This document shows positions 29,970 through 36,239 of a stretch of DNA of 36,239 nt, one piece after another (position 1 is the first letter of the stretch; each line of letters begins with the position of its first letter). The notes below the pieces were generated by a model, which had not been told where the DNA came from, searched no databases, and was given only the letters and a program-made list of their open reading frames with translations. The translations under genes were made by a program, and so were the position numbers. The stretch lies in assembly GCA_029784595.1 (NCBI GenBank), contig JAJETZ010000006.1, forward strand, positions 1 to 36,239, given 5' to 3'. Source of the stretch: Wolbachia endosymbiont of Meromenopon meropis (GTDB lineage: Bacteria > Pseudomonadota > Alphaproteobacteria > Rickettsiales > Anaplasmataceae).

Positions 29970-30779
29970 ACTATAGTACAATTTGGACTAATACTTTCAC
30001 TAGTATGGACAATTTCAAGTTTTTCTGCAATGGTAATTCAAATATTGTTTTCTATTTTACTTGCTGATGGTATTTTTTGGAAAAATCTTATCATATGTAT
30101 AGTAATATTTGGTATGCCAATATTTGTATTGATATCTTCTTATGAAGAAAACATTACAAGAAAAAAGTTTGGAAAAATATGCAATTAAAAGACTCTATAA
30201 AAGTAATCATACGTTCTATGTTGGGCAGTGTGTTAAAAATTAAGAGACATTTAATAATTTTAATAGTGTGGGCGGAGTGCTATTACCTTCAGAACATTTT
30301 TATAGCGCTTGGCACATTATGAGTACCTAGATTGTTAGAAATCTCAGAATTTAATGCAACTGACTCAGATATAGTATCTGCAGCATTATGCTTGGTCTTG
30401 CAATTGGTGTATCGATTGCAGGTCGGATTTTTCAAATATATTTAGAATATAGAAACATGTAATCTCTACTTTTGTCCTGCTACAGGGTATTTCTCTGTTA
30501 TCATTTTAATATATAGTAATTTTTAACGACTTATATTACATATTTTTATATGTTGATGTTTGGGGTTTTTGCAGGAAGACGTATGCTTAATTTCACTATC
30601 GGAAGTAAAATTGTAGAACGAAAAAACATTAATACATCATTATTTATCATTAATGGATTTATGTTTATCACGAGTGAATTATGACAATTAATACTAGGCA
30701 TTCCTTACAGATCATTTGATTGCGTTTTTTTATGATATTTACAGCATTGGTTTTTGCTAGCGTTTTTTTGAATTATTAA
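29970..30779 (+). pseudogene. Decayed MFS transporter, C-terminal half
   Basis: Translation across frames gives a degraded membrane protein that parallels the C-terminal half of the intact transporter at 26308-27534. The first segment (29970-30187) reads FGLILSLVWTISSFSAM... then a frameshift enters SIKVIIRSMLGSVLKIKRHL...WAECYYLQNIFIALGTL. There a TGA replaces a likely Trp, followed by VPRLLEISEFNATDSDIVSA, another frameshift, then LGLAIGVSIAGRIFQIYLEYRN. Later pieces (FAGRRMLNFTIGSK, SLFIINGFMFITSEL) match helix positions 9-11 of the intact gene. At least three frameshifts and several stops are present. The 5' half is missing or unreadable. Similarity is positional and compositional, judged by eye. 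Confidence 0.75.
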
Positions 30780-30837
30780 ATTACACGAGATACATATTTT
30801 GTAAAAAAAAATAAAGTTAGCTGAATCCTGAGTCAAT

Positions 30838-30855
30838 TGTGATATAATATTCACA
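30838..30855 (+). promoter_or_regulatory. Promoter -10 inside a TGTGA/TCACA dyad, upstream of the HU/IHF gene
   Basis: TGTGA (30838-30842) and TCACA (30851-30855) flank TATAATAT, which contains a consensus -10 TATAAT (30843-30848). No good -35 box is visible at 16-18 bases. A repressor binding the dyad would block the -10. The arms resemble a CRP half-site but the spacing is 8 instead of 6. Confidence 0.4.
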
Positions 30856-30893
30856 TATTACAATGAATTGTGGTTTTATTGCGACATTAGGAT

Positions 30894-31175
30894 ATGACTG
30901 TAACCAAAGCAACAATAGTTGATGACATAAATCGAGAAATTGGTTTGTCAAAAGAAGATTCTGCTGCAATAGTAAATGATATATTGAATGAGATAAAGAT
31001 AGGTTTAGTAAGAGATGGAATAGTTAAAATATCATCCTTTGGTACATTCTTAGTTAAGAGAAAGAAAGAAAGACCGGGAAATGTACCAAATACTTCAAAA
31101 AAGGTAATAATTCAATCAAGAAATTCGGTTTCTTTTAGATCTTCAAAACTGATAAAAAGGTTAATTAATGAATGA
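30894..31175 (+). CDS. HU/IHF-family DNA-binding protein
   Basis: A 93-residue histone-like protein of the bacterial HU/IHF family, which bends DNA as a dimer. The family core is visible: LSKEDSAAIVNDILNEIKIGL, the turn VKISSFGTFLVKRKKERPG, the flexible DNA-binding arm NVPNTSKKVIIQSRNSVSFRSS with the intercalating Pro region, and C-terminal LIKRLIN. The ERPGNVPNT arm is closer to IHF than to HU, so it may be an IHF alpha- or beta-like subunit. Which one cannot be settled here. It is solitary; its promoter appears to overlap a dyad (30838-30855). Confidence 0.9.
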   Translation: MTVTKATIVDDINREIGLSKEDSAAIVNDILNEIKIGLVRDGIVKISSFGTFLVKRKKERPGNVPNTSKKVIIQSRNSVSFRSSKLIKRLINE

Positions 31176-31370
31176 GAAAAATTCTTTTCTTCTTTGTGTA
31201 GAAGAATATTACTTAAATATAGTACTTGAATGCTTCAAAAAATAAATTTGATAAATCTAATATGCTAAACACAATTAGGGAAAAAGCTAGTAATTATGAG
31301 TAATGATGATATCAGAGATATTATATAAAGTATGTTTATTTATGTAATATATAAATTAGGAGCATTTACA

Positions 31371-31445
31371 ATGCGATTGAATAACAAAATCACACCATTT
31401 AAAATGATTTTTAATTTAAAAAGATTTGTTTATTTTAGATTTTGA
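31371..31445 (+). CDS. Small ORF of 24 residues with strong ribosome site
   Basis: The ATG at 31371 is preceded at 8-base spacing by AGGAG, one of the best ribosome sites in a window where most genes lack one. It encodes a basic, hydrophobic peptide MRLNNKITPFKMIFNLKRF... of 24 residues ending at TGA 31445. The stop codon lies in the loop of a perfect 8-bp hairpin (31433-31455). It could be a leader peptide, a small membrane peptide or the start of a lost gene. No family is known to me. Confidence 0.35.
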   Translation: MRLNNKITPFKMIFNLKRFVYFRF

Positions 31446-31455
31446 AGATCTAAAA
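31433..31455 (+). terminator. Hairpin overlapping the small ORF stop codon
   Basis: TTTTAGAT and ATCTAAAA form a perfect 8-bp stem around the loop TTTGAAG, which holds the TGA stop of the 24-codon ORF. No U-run follows. A ribosome stopping there would cover the stem. Confidence 0.35.
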
Positions 31456-31711
31456 CGTTATTTACTCAGCAAAAATGATAGTAAAGAATAAAACCTAAAA
31501 GTGCACAAGGTATTTATGCGTTGTTCTATACAACTAAAAACGAAATTAAGAAAACATAAAATTATATAAAAACACACTACAAATGAGTTATTCACACAAT
31601 CCTTAAAGAATTTCAATTCAGTTACTGAATACATAACTTTATGATTAAGAAAAAATCAATACATTTACATTAGATTTAGCTTATGTCTACGTTTTTTTTG
31701 TGAATGTTGAA

Positions 31712-32155
31712 ATGGGGATTTACACAGGAAAAGAAAGAAGAATAGTGAATATAGTAACTCAACACTGGAGTGAAATAAAAGGATTAAATAGAGATTGGCC
31801 GGAAAGGTATGAGATAGATACTGCAGAAATAATGGAATCTTGGCATAATTGTTTTATTATTGAAGTTAACGATAGAGGTTATATTTGTGAGAATGCTGGA
31901 GAAAAAGCCGTTGAATTCTATGGTTTTGAAAAGAACGTATACATTGATAGTAAATATGCATTAGATGGACTTTTTTTGCAATTGTATAAAATAGATGCAG
32001 TTATTGATAAATTTGATACTATGATAGATAGCGCGTGCCCAATCAATGAAGAAGAAGAGAGCGAAAGTATCAAAATGAGACAAGTGCTTTTACCTCTTGG
32101 AAACAAAGAAGGAATAACACATATACTTGGAGTGATTACATTTAAGTTTTTTTGA
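31712..32155 (+). CDS. PAS-like small protein of alphaproteobacterial type
   Basis: A 147-residue cytosolic protein. The opening NIVTQHWSEIKGLNRDWPERYEIDTAEIMESWHNCFIIEV fits the alphaproteobacterial PAS-fold family (PAS_5 type), whose members begin with a W...LRG.R..P.R.DIDP pattern; the later FYGFEKNVYI and LLPLGNKEGITHILGVI segments also fit that fold. It lacks an output domain. I start at ATG 31712; a GTG at 31700 is in frame and equally unsupported by a ribosome site. It lies alone upstream of rpmI, 167 bases away. The role is unknown; it may sense a ligand or act as a partner protein. Confidence 0.6.
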   Translation: MGIYTGKERRIVNIVTQHWSEIKGLNRDWPERYEIDTAEIMESWHNCFIIEVNDRGYICENAGEKAVEFYGFEKNVYIDSKYALDGLFLQLYKIDAVIDKFDTMIDSACPINEEEESESIKMRQVLLPLGNKEGITHILGVITFKFF

Positions 32156-32322
32156 AAAATTCACAATTTTAACTTGTATTATAACTTTCAATTAAATAAT
32201 ATCTGAGTGTTGTGGTCTTGTATCTAGAATACTATCTATTATTGAGTAATAAAGTTGTTTGCATCAAATATTAGTAATTAACTGCTAGTGATAAAAGTTT
32301 TTTATGGTAAATATAAGAATAT

Positions 32323-32529
32323 ATGAAGAAAATGAAATTAAAAACAAAATCTTCCGTTAAGAAGCGCTTTAATCTTACAGCTAAAGGTAAGATTATCTCT
32401 ACTCAGTCAGGTAAAAGGCATGGTATGATTAAGAGGAGTAAGTCCAACATCCGTGGCCAGCGTGGTACTACCGTTCTCCACAAATCTGACTTTCATATAA
32501 TTAAGTCTTATATGCCTTATGGCGTTTAA
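32323..32529 (+). CDS. rpmI: 50S ribosomal protein L35
   Basis: A small basic protein of the large ribosomal subunit, 68 residues. The family motif [19 protein letters not shown] is followed by QSGKRHGM and [12 protein letters not shown]. The N-terminus [11 protein letters not shown] has three extra residues relative to MKLKTKSS, which would start at 32332. rplT follows after 20 bases, the universal pair. infC, which normally leads this operon, is not upstream. Confidence 0.96.
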   Translation: MKKMKLKTKSSVKKRFNLTAKGKIISTQSGKRHGMIKRSKSNIRGQRGTTVLHKSDFHIIKSYMPYGV

Positions 32530-32549
32530 TTAAATGAAGGTAAAATAGA

Positions 32550-32915
32550 ATGGTTCGAGTAAAACGCGGCGTTACTACTCATGCTCGTCATAAGAGAGTA
32601 TTGAGGTTAGCAAAGGGTTATAGAGGGCGTGCGAGATCTTGTTATAGAATTGCTTTACAAAGAGTTGAAAAGGGGTTGTTATACGCCTACAGAGACAGAA
32701 GAAATCGCAAGCGCGATTTTCGCAGTCTCTGGATAATACGAATCAATGCAGCAGCAAGGAAATTTGGCCTTACCTACGCTAGATTTATTTATGGTCTTGC
32801 ACTTACTGGAATTTGTTTAAATAGAAAAGTTCTTGCTGAAATTGCTGTCAATTATAAGGGTTATTTTGCGGAATTGGTGAAAACTGTAAATGCTAAATTA
32901 GAAGAAGATTCTTGA
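32550..32915 (+). CDS. rplT: 50S ribosomal protein L20
   Basis: A primary binding protein for 23S rRNA early in large-subunit assembly, 121 residues. Signature segments: [70 protein letters not shown] and a C-terminal [10 protein letters not shown]. In other bacteria L20 represses its own operon by binding the leader mRNA; no such leader structure was recognised here. fmt starts 30 bases downstream. Confidence 0.98.
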   Translation: MVRVKRGVTTHARHKRVLRLAKGYRGRARSCYRIALQRVEKGLLYAYRDRRNRKRDFRSLWIIRINAAARKFGLTYARFIYGLALTGICLNRKVLAEIAVNYKGYFAELVKTVNAKLEEDS

Positions 32916-32945
32916 TCTTACCGTTATAAATAAAATAAAGAAAAT

Positions 32946-33854
32946 ATGAAAATTATTTTTATGGGTTCATCAGAGTTTGCTGTTGGTCCACTTAGCTTGT
33001 TACTGAGTTCGAAGAACAAGGTAATAGCAGTATATACTAGAGCTCCTAAACCTTTTGGACGTGGGCAAAAATTAACGAAATCTCCGATACACATTATTGC
33101 CGAACAAAATGACGTACAAGTATATATACCTACTTCTTTAAAATCTTCTGCAGAACAAGAGCGTTTTAGAAGTTTAAAACCAGATATTGTAGTCGTTGCT
33201 GCTTATGGGTTGATACTTCCAAAAGAAATTTTGGATATTCCTAAATATGGCTGCATTAACATTCATCCTTCTTTACTTCCTAGATGGCGTGGTCCAGCTC
33301 CAATACAGCATACAATTTTGTCGGGAGATTTTGAGACTGGGGTTAGTGTTATACAATTAAATGAAGAGCTGGATTGTGGTCCTGTTTTAAAACAAAAGAA
33401 ATTCTTGATCAAAAAAAATGATAATTATAGAACATTGCATGATAAATTATCTGTATTAGGTGGTAGTTTGTTGATAGAGGTATTAAATACAATTGAAAAG
33501 CAAATTCCTTCGAAGCAAAATGATGGTGATGCATGTTATGCCAATAAAGTGATAGACTATAAAATATATGCAAGTGACACTTGTGAAGTCGCTTATAGAA
33601 AAGTCAAGGCATTTTATCCAAAAGCATTTATCAAGGTATGGAATAAACGTTTAAGAATACTTGATACTAATTTCCAATTCAATGCTTTTTCAACTTCAGT
33701 ACAATGTGAGATTATTAATGGCAATATGTATATAAATTTGACAGGTGGATCTTTAATACCTAAAGTTGTTCAAATGGAGGGAAGAAATCCGTGTAATATT
33801 GAAGATTTTATTCGTGGATTAAAATTTGGTATGATAAAAGGAGTTATAGAATAA
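32946..33854 (+). CDS. fmt: Methionyl-tRNA formyltransferase
   Basis: Transfers formyl from 10-formyl-THF to initiator Met-tRNA. It has 302 residues. The catalytic triad is visible: Asn105 and His107 in [18 protein letters not shown] and Asp143 in EELDCGPVL. The N-terminal Rossmann start [13 protein letters not shown] and the C-terminal tRNA-binding domain from about 205 are present. def, its usual neighbour encoding peptide deformylase, is absent; instead fmt follows rplT by 30 bases and may share its transcript. Confidence 0.97.
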   Translation: MKIIFMGSSEFAVGPLSLLLSSKNKVIAVYTRAPKPFGRGQKLTKSPIHIIAEQNDVQVYIPTSLKSSAEQERFRSLKPDIVVVAAYGLILPKEILDIPKYGCINIHPSLLPRWRGPAPIQHTILSGDFETGVSVIQLNEELDCGPVLKQKKFLIKKNDNYRTLHDKLSVLGGSLLIEVLNTIEKQIPSKQNDGDACYANKVIDYKIYASDTCEVAYRKVKAFYPKAFIKVWNKRLRILDTNFQFNAFSTSVQCEIINGNMYINLTGGSLIPKVVQMEGRNPCNIEDFIRGLKFGMIKGVIE

Positions 33855-33976
33855 ATATTAGCGACTGTTTTATAATTCTCTGGCGTGTGAAAGCTGAAAA
33901 TTCGTAAATATGGAAATACGTTTTGAGGGTTACGCATGGTAAAAACACACGCAAGGCGCATTCAAGTAGCTTTTAC
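33855..33976. repeat. Structured spacer between convergent genes
   Basis: GCGTGTG (33883-33889) is exactly complementary to CACACGC (33946-33952). AAAGCT just after the first arm complements AGCTTT near 33967-33973, giving a crossed (pseudoknot-like) pattern. Inside the loop CGTA / TACG flanked by AAAA / TTTT could form another stem. The stretch is richer in G and C than other gaps. It may be a bidirectional terminator for fmt and the minus-strand gene, or a small RNA. Confidence 0.35.
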
Positions 33977-34444
33977 TTATGAAATAAAATTTGTGATATT
34001 GTTGACAACGTGATCAGTTACAATATTAGATATTTTATCTAATTTTTTATTTATATTTTTGCCTATTTGTCTATCTTTAAAAGATCCATATAGAGCTAAA
34101 GCAGCCGTAAACATACATGTTGTAACTAAACTAGTCTGTGCCATGCTGAATAACAGCAACCCGCCTAAAAAGGTAGATAATAATCCAACAGAAAGATTCA
34201 CAATCTTGTTGCTCTGCATAGTGTGGGTTTGATCTTCCCTTTTTTCGTCCTCTAAAACTTTGGATGTTGCTTTTGAAGCAACCTTTACTGCTACGGTAAC
34301 AACTGGAACCATAATTAGCCCCATAGTTATTTTTGCTGAAAAATAAAATGAAGGTAAGGTCATTACAGGCAACAGAAAACCTACCATTATAGTGAACCAC
34401 TTGCTATCTATCCCTTTAGATCGATCTTCTTTATAAGACGCCAT
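33977..34444 (-). CDS. Unknown membrane protein, 155 residues
   Basis: I do not recognise a family. A short charged N-terminus (ASYKEDRSKGIDSK) precedes two adjacent hydrophobic segments (about 16-36 and 37-56), a charged loop around residues 58-78, then one long or two short hydrophobic segments (about 82-121). An amphipathic, Lys/Asn-rich tail follows. No signal cleavage site or catalytic motif stands out. Composition is balanced and codon use resembles its neighbours, so I consider it a real gene, possibly lineage-specific. It is convergent with fmt and divergent from carA. Confidence 0.65.
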   Translation of the reverse strand: MASYKEDRSKGIDSKWFTIMVGFLLPVMTLPSFYFSAKITMGLIMVPVVTVAVKVASKATSKVLEDEKREDQTHTMQSNKIVNLSVGLLSTFLGGLLLFSMAQTSLVTTCMFTAALALYGSFKDRQIGKNINKKLDKISNIVTDHVVNNITNFIS

Positions 34445-34601
34445 AACTCCATGCTTTGTTTAACAATTCACTCATTCTCTGAATATGATATAACGAAGTA
34501 ATGTAAGTAAGTAATATGTTTAAGATATATTTAATGTATTGTAAAGGATTTTTATTTTAAATTTTATTAATTAATAATTTAAATTAAGTTTAAAAAATGA
34601 G

Positions 34602-34630
34602 TTATTTATTGTTTAGAATTCGTATATACT
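34602..34630 (+). promoter_or_regulatory. Weak promoter candidate for carA
   Basis: TATACT (34625-34630) is a good -10 box, with TTATTT (34602-34607) 17 bases upstream as a poor -35. The expected leader before the GTG start would be about 20 bases. The -35 match is weak, so this is tentative. Confidence 0.25.
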
Positions 34631-34658
34631 TATTCAAATCACCGTTAGAGAAAATTGA

Positions 34659-35810
34659 GTGCAAGATGCGGTTTTAGTTTTACAAGATGGCAAGTACTTT
34701 TTGGGAAAGTCTATAGGTAAAAAAGGCAAGTGTATAGGTGAGATATGTTTTACCACTGGTATTACGGGTTATCAACATACTATAACTGATCCATCTTTTG
34801 CTAGTCAGATTATAGCGTTCACTTTCCCTCATATTGGTAATATTGGAATTAATGCAAAAGATAATGAAGGAGAAGAGATTTTTGCAAGCGGTGTAATTAT
34901 GAGAGAACTTTCTTTCTCATCTCATCCATTATCATGTATTAATTTAAATGATTGGTTGGAGAAAAACAATGTGGTTGGAATATCTGGAGTTGATACTAGA
35001 GATTTGACGAGATATTTGCAAAGACATCGATCGCAAAGTGGAATTATATGTTCATCGAATTTCCCCTCAGCATATTATAATGCTGCAATTTACAATATTG
35101 ACCGAATTACTCTTATAATAAAAGATTTACTAGATGAATTGAGGAGATATAAACCTCTAAATGGAATAGAGATGATTAATAAGGTCAGTTTAAGTAATAA
35201 CTTTAAAAACAATTTAAACTCAAAATATAAAGTTATAGTGGTTGATTTTGGCGTGAAAGCCAGTATAGTTTCACGCTTAATAGAACTTGGTTGCACAATT
35301 GAACTGATTAAGCCAGATAGAGGTTTCGCTCAGAAGATATTGAGCATGGATCCAGATGGCGTAGTACTTTCAAATGGTCCAGGCGATCCAAAAGAAATAG
35401 GAGGAGAGAGTATGATTTTAGAGATAGATGTTATTGTAAAATCTACAATACCAGTTTTTGGTATATGTATGGGACATCAATTGCTTGCGATTACATTAGG
35501 GGCAAAAACTTGCAAGATGAATGTTGGTCATCGAGGAAGTAATCATCCAGTTTATAATGTAAATGATGGCAAAGTTGAAATAACTAGCCAAAATCATGGA
35601 TTTGTTGTCAATTCATCTTCTCTACCAAGTAATGTTGAAGTTACTCATATCTCTTTATTTGATAATAGTATAGAAGGAATAATGATGAAAAACTTTCCAG
35701 TTTTTTCTGTGCAATATCACCCAGAAGAAGCTCCAGGGACACATGATTCACATTATCTATTTAAGAAATTCATTAATAATATTAAATTATATAGAATGAG
35801 GTTTTTATAA
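34659..35810 (+). CDS. carA: Carbamoyl phosphate synthetase small subunit
   Basis: Glutaminase subunit that hydrolyses glutamine and channels ammonia to CarB. It has 383 residues, the usual length. The N-terminal CPSase_sm domain (ICFTTGITGYQHTITDPS, SGVDTRDLTRYLQ) is followed by a class I glutamine amidotransferase domain. Nucleophile Cys270 lies in FGICMGHQLLA; the catalytic pair is His354 and Glu356 in QYHPEEAPG. All catalytic residues are intact. The start is a GTG at 34659, the only in-frame start that gives the family N-terminus (QDAVLVLQDGKYF). It is about 31 kb from carB. Confidence 0.96.
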   Translation: MQDAVLVLQDGKYFLGKSIGKKGKCIGEICFTTGITGYQHTITDPSFASQIIAFTFPHIGNIGINAKDNEGEEIFASGVIMRELSFSSHPLSCINLNDWLEKNNVVGISGVDTRDLTRYLQRHRSQSGIICSSNFPSAYYNAAIYNIDRITLIIKDLLDELRRYKPLNGIEMINKVSLSNNFKNNLNSKYKVIVVDFGVKASIVSRLIELGCTIELIKPDRGFAQKILSMDPDGVVLSNGPGDPKEIGGESMILEIDVIVKSTIPVFGICMGHQLLAITLGAKTCKMNVGHRGSNHPVYNVNDGKVEITSQNHGFVVNSSSLPSNVEVTHISLFDNSIEGIMMKNFPVFSVQYHPEEAPGTHDSHYLFKKFINNIKLYRMRFL

Positions 35811-35940
35811 TTTTAACTTAATTAAGATTTTTATCGCTTGATTTTTTAATTTAGATTTTCTACCATTGTGCTAGCATTAGAGATTGGTATTTAGAGATTG
35901 AGTTGAAGCGGTCCCCATTAACATTTTGATGAATTTTTAT

Positions 35941-36023
35941 GGAGAAGTGACCGAGTGGTTAAAGGTAGCAGACTGTAAATCTGCCCGCGGAAGCGTACGT
36001 AGGTTCGAATCCTACCTTCTCCA
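35941..36023 (+). tRNA. tRNA-Tyr (anticodon GUA)
   Basis: A class II tRNA of 83 bases with a long variable arm. Acceptor GGAGAAG / CTTCTCC is perfect; the anticodon stem GCAGA / TCTGC encloses loop CTGTAAA with anticodon GTA; the T-arm is GTAGG-TTCGAAT-CCTAC. Discriminator A; CCA is not encoded. It is followed 14 bases later by tRNA-Gly and then tuf. Confidence 0.97.
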
Positions 36024-36037
36024 TTATTGTGTGCCGT

Positions 36038-36109
36038 GCGGGTATAGCTTAATTGGTAGAGCCCTAGCCTTCCAAGCTAGTAGAGTGGGTTCAAATCCCA
36101 CTATCCGCT
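36038..36109 (+). tRNA. tRNA-Gly (anticodon UCC)
   Basis: 72 bases. Acceptor GCGGGTA / TATCCGC pairs with one G-T. The anticodon stem CTAGC / GCTAG holds loop CTTCCAA with anticodon TCC. The T-arm is GTGGG-TTCAAAT-CCCAC. Discriminator T; CCA not encoded. It is likely co-transcribed with tRNA-Tyr and tuf. Confidence 0.96.
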
Positions 36110-36186
36110 CTTTAATTTTTGTTGTATTTTTGTAAAATCAACATTAAATTTATTTATTTGTATTTTTAGGTAAAAAAGTTCGAGTT

Positions 36187-36239
36187 ATGACACAAGTAGT
36201 AAAAGCATTTGGCAAGTCGCATATCAACGTTGGTACAAT
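36187..36239 (+). CDS. tuf: Elongation factor Tu, 5' end only
   Basis: Only the first 17 codons are present, cut by the window end. MTQVVKAFGKSHINVGT matches the EF-Tu N-terminus just before the GTP-binding GHVDHGKT motif, which would follow outside the window. The tRNA-Tyr, tRNA-Gly, tuf order also occurs around tufB in E. coli, which supports the call. Confidence 0.88.
   Translation, partial: MTQVVKAFGKSHINVGT

Larger units (their letters stand above)
31176..31699. other. Intergenic stretch with a small ORF and hairpin
   Basis: Apart from the small ORF at 31371-31445 and its hairpin, no gene is visible. A perfect small dyad ATATC-AGA-GATAT lies at about 31308-31320. Confidence 0.5.

Noticed and set aside
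35926-36135. 69-codon ORF
   Set aside because: It spans tRNA-Tyr and tRNA-Gly; the peptide is translated tRNA sequence.
1-36239. CRISPR array, insertion sequence, prophage or replication origin
   Set aside because: No regularly spaced repeats, transposase-like ORF, phage protein or DnaA-box cluster was seen on either strand.

Overview
The window is very AT-rich (GC-poor, with A/T runs throughout) and carries a housekeeping gene set typical of an obligate intracellular alphaproteobacterium of the Rickettsiales. Protein style (CckA hybrid kinase, isolated Rieske gene, IscS ending SPLWEM, RF1 with GPGGQ, EF-Tu starting MTQVVKAFGK) and the low gene density point to Anaplasmataceae, most like Ehrlichia. 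This is inference from remembered family features, not from a search. By my addition about 62% of the window is protein or tRNA coding; the rest lies in gaps of up to 3.4 kb that look like decayed DNA, not hidden genes.

Layout. 1-760 gap; 761-3997 carB (+); 3998-7377 long gap; 7378-9870 cckA (-) divergent from 9986-10810 hemF (+); gap; 11436-12568 a two-gene unit of a HAD phosphatase and an RDD membrane protein (+); gap with two ORF remnants; 14024-17431 petA and gyrA (-); 17570 tRNA-Val (+); 18020-19231 iscS (-); 19639-21144 argB and a broken engB (-); 21280-22359 prfA (+); gap; 23682-24875 aspartate aminotransferase (+); gap; 26308-28862 MFS transporter and glyA (+); gap holding a decayed MFS transporter copy (29970-30779); 30894-31175 an HU/IHF protein; a small ORF with a strong ribosome site and hairpin; 31712-32155 a PAS-like protein; 32323-33854 rpmI-rplT-fmt; 33977-34444 an unknown membrane protein (-); 34659-35810 carA; then tRNA-Tyr, tRNA-Gly and the first codons of tuf, cut by the window end.

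How the genes work together. carA and carB encode the two subunits of carbamoyl phosphate synthetase but sit about 31 kb apart. Other units usually found in operons are also separated: petA without petBC, iscS without iscU, rpmI-rplT without infC. This suggests extensive rearrangement. Translation (prfA, rpmI, rplT, fmt, tRNAs, tuf), one-carbon metabolism (glyA feeding fmt), heme synthesis and respiration (hemF, petA), Fe-S assembly (iscS) and cell-cycle signalling (cckA) are represented.

The most notable signal is the engB-argB pair. engB is interrupted by an in-frame TAA and has lost the glycines of its GTPase motifs. argB is still open but has lost the glycines of its ATP and acetylglutamate loops. 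Nearly all of these losses are explained by single G-to-A changes, so the operon appears to be decaying or to have changed role. I saw no CRISPR array, insertion sequence, phage gene or rRNA, and no clearly new multi-gene system.
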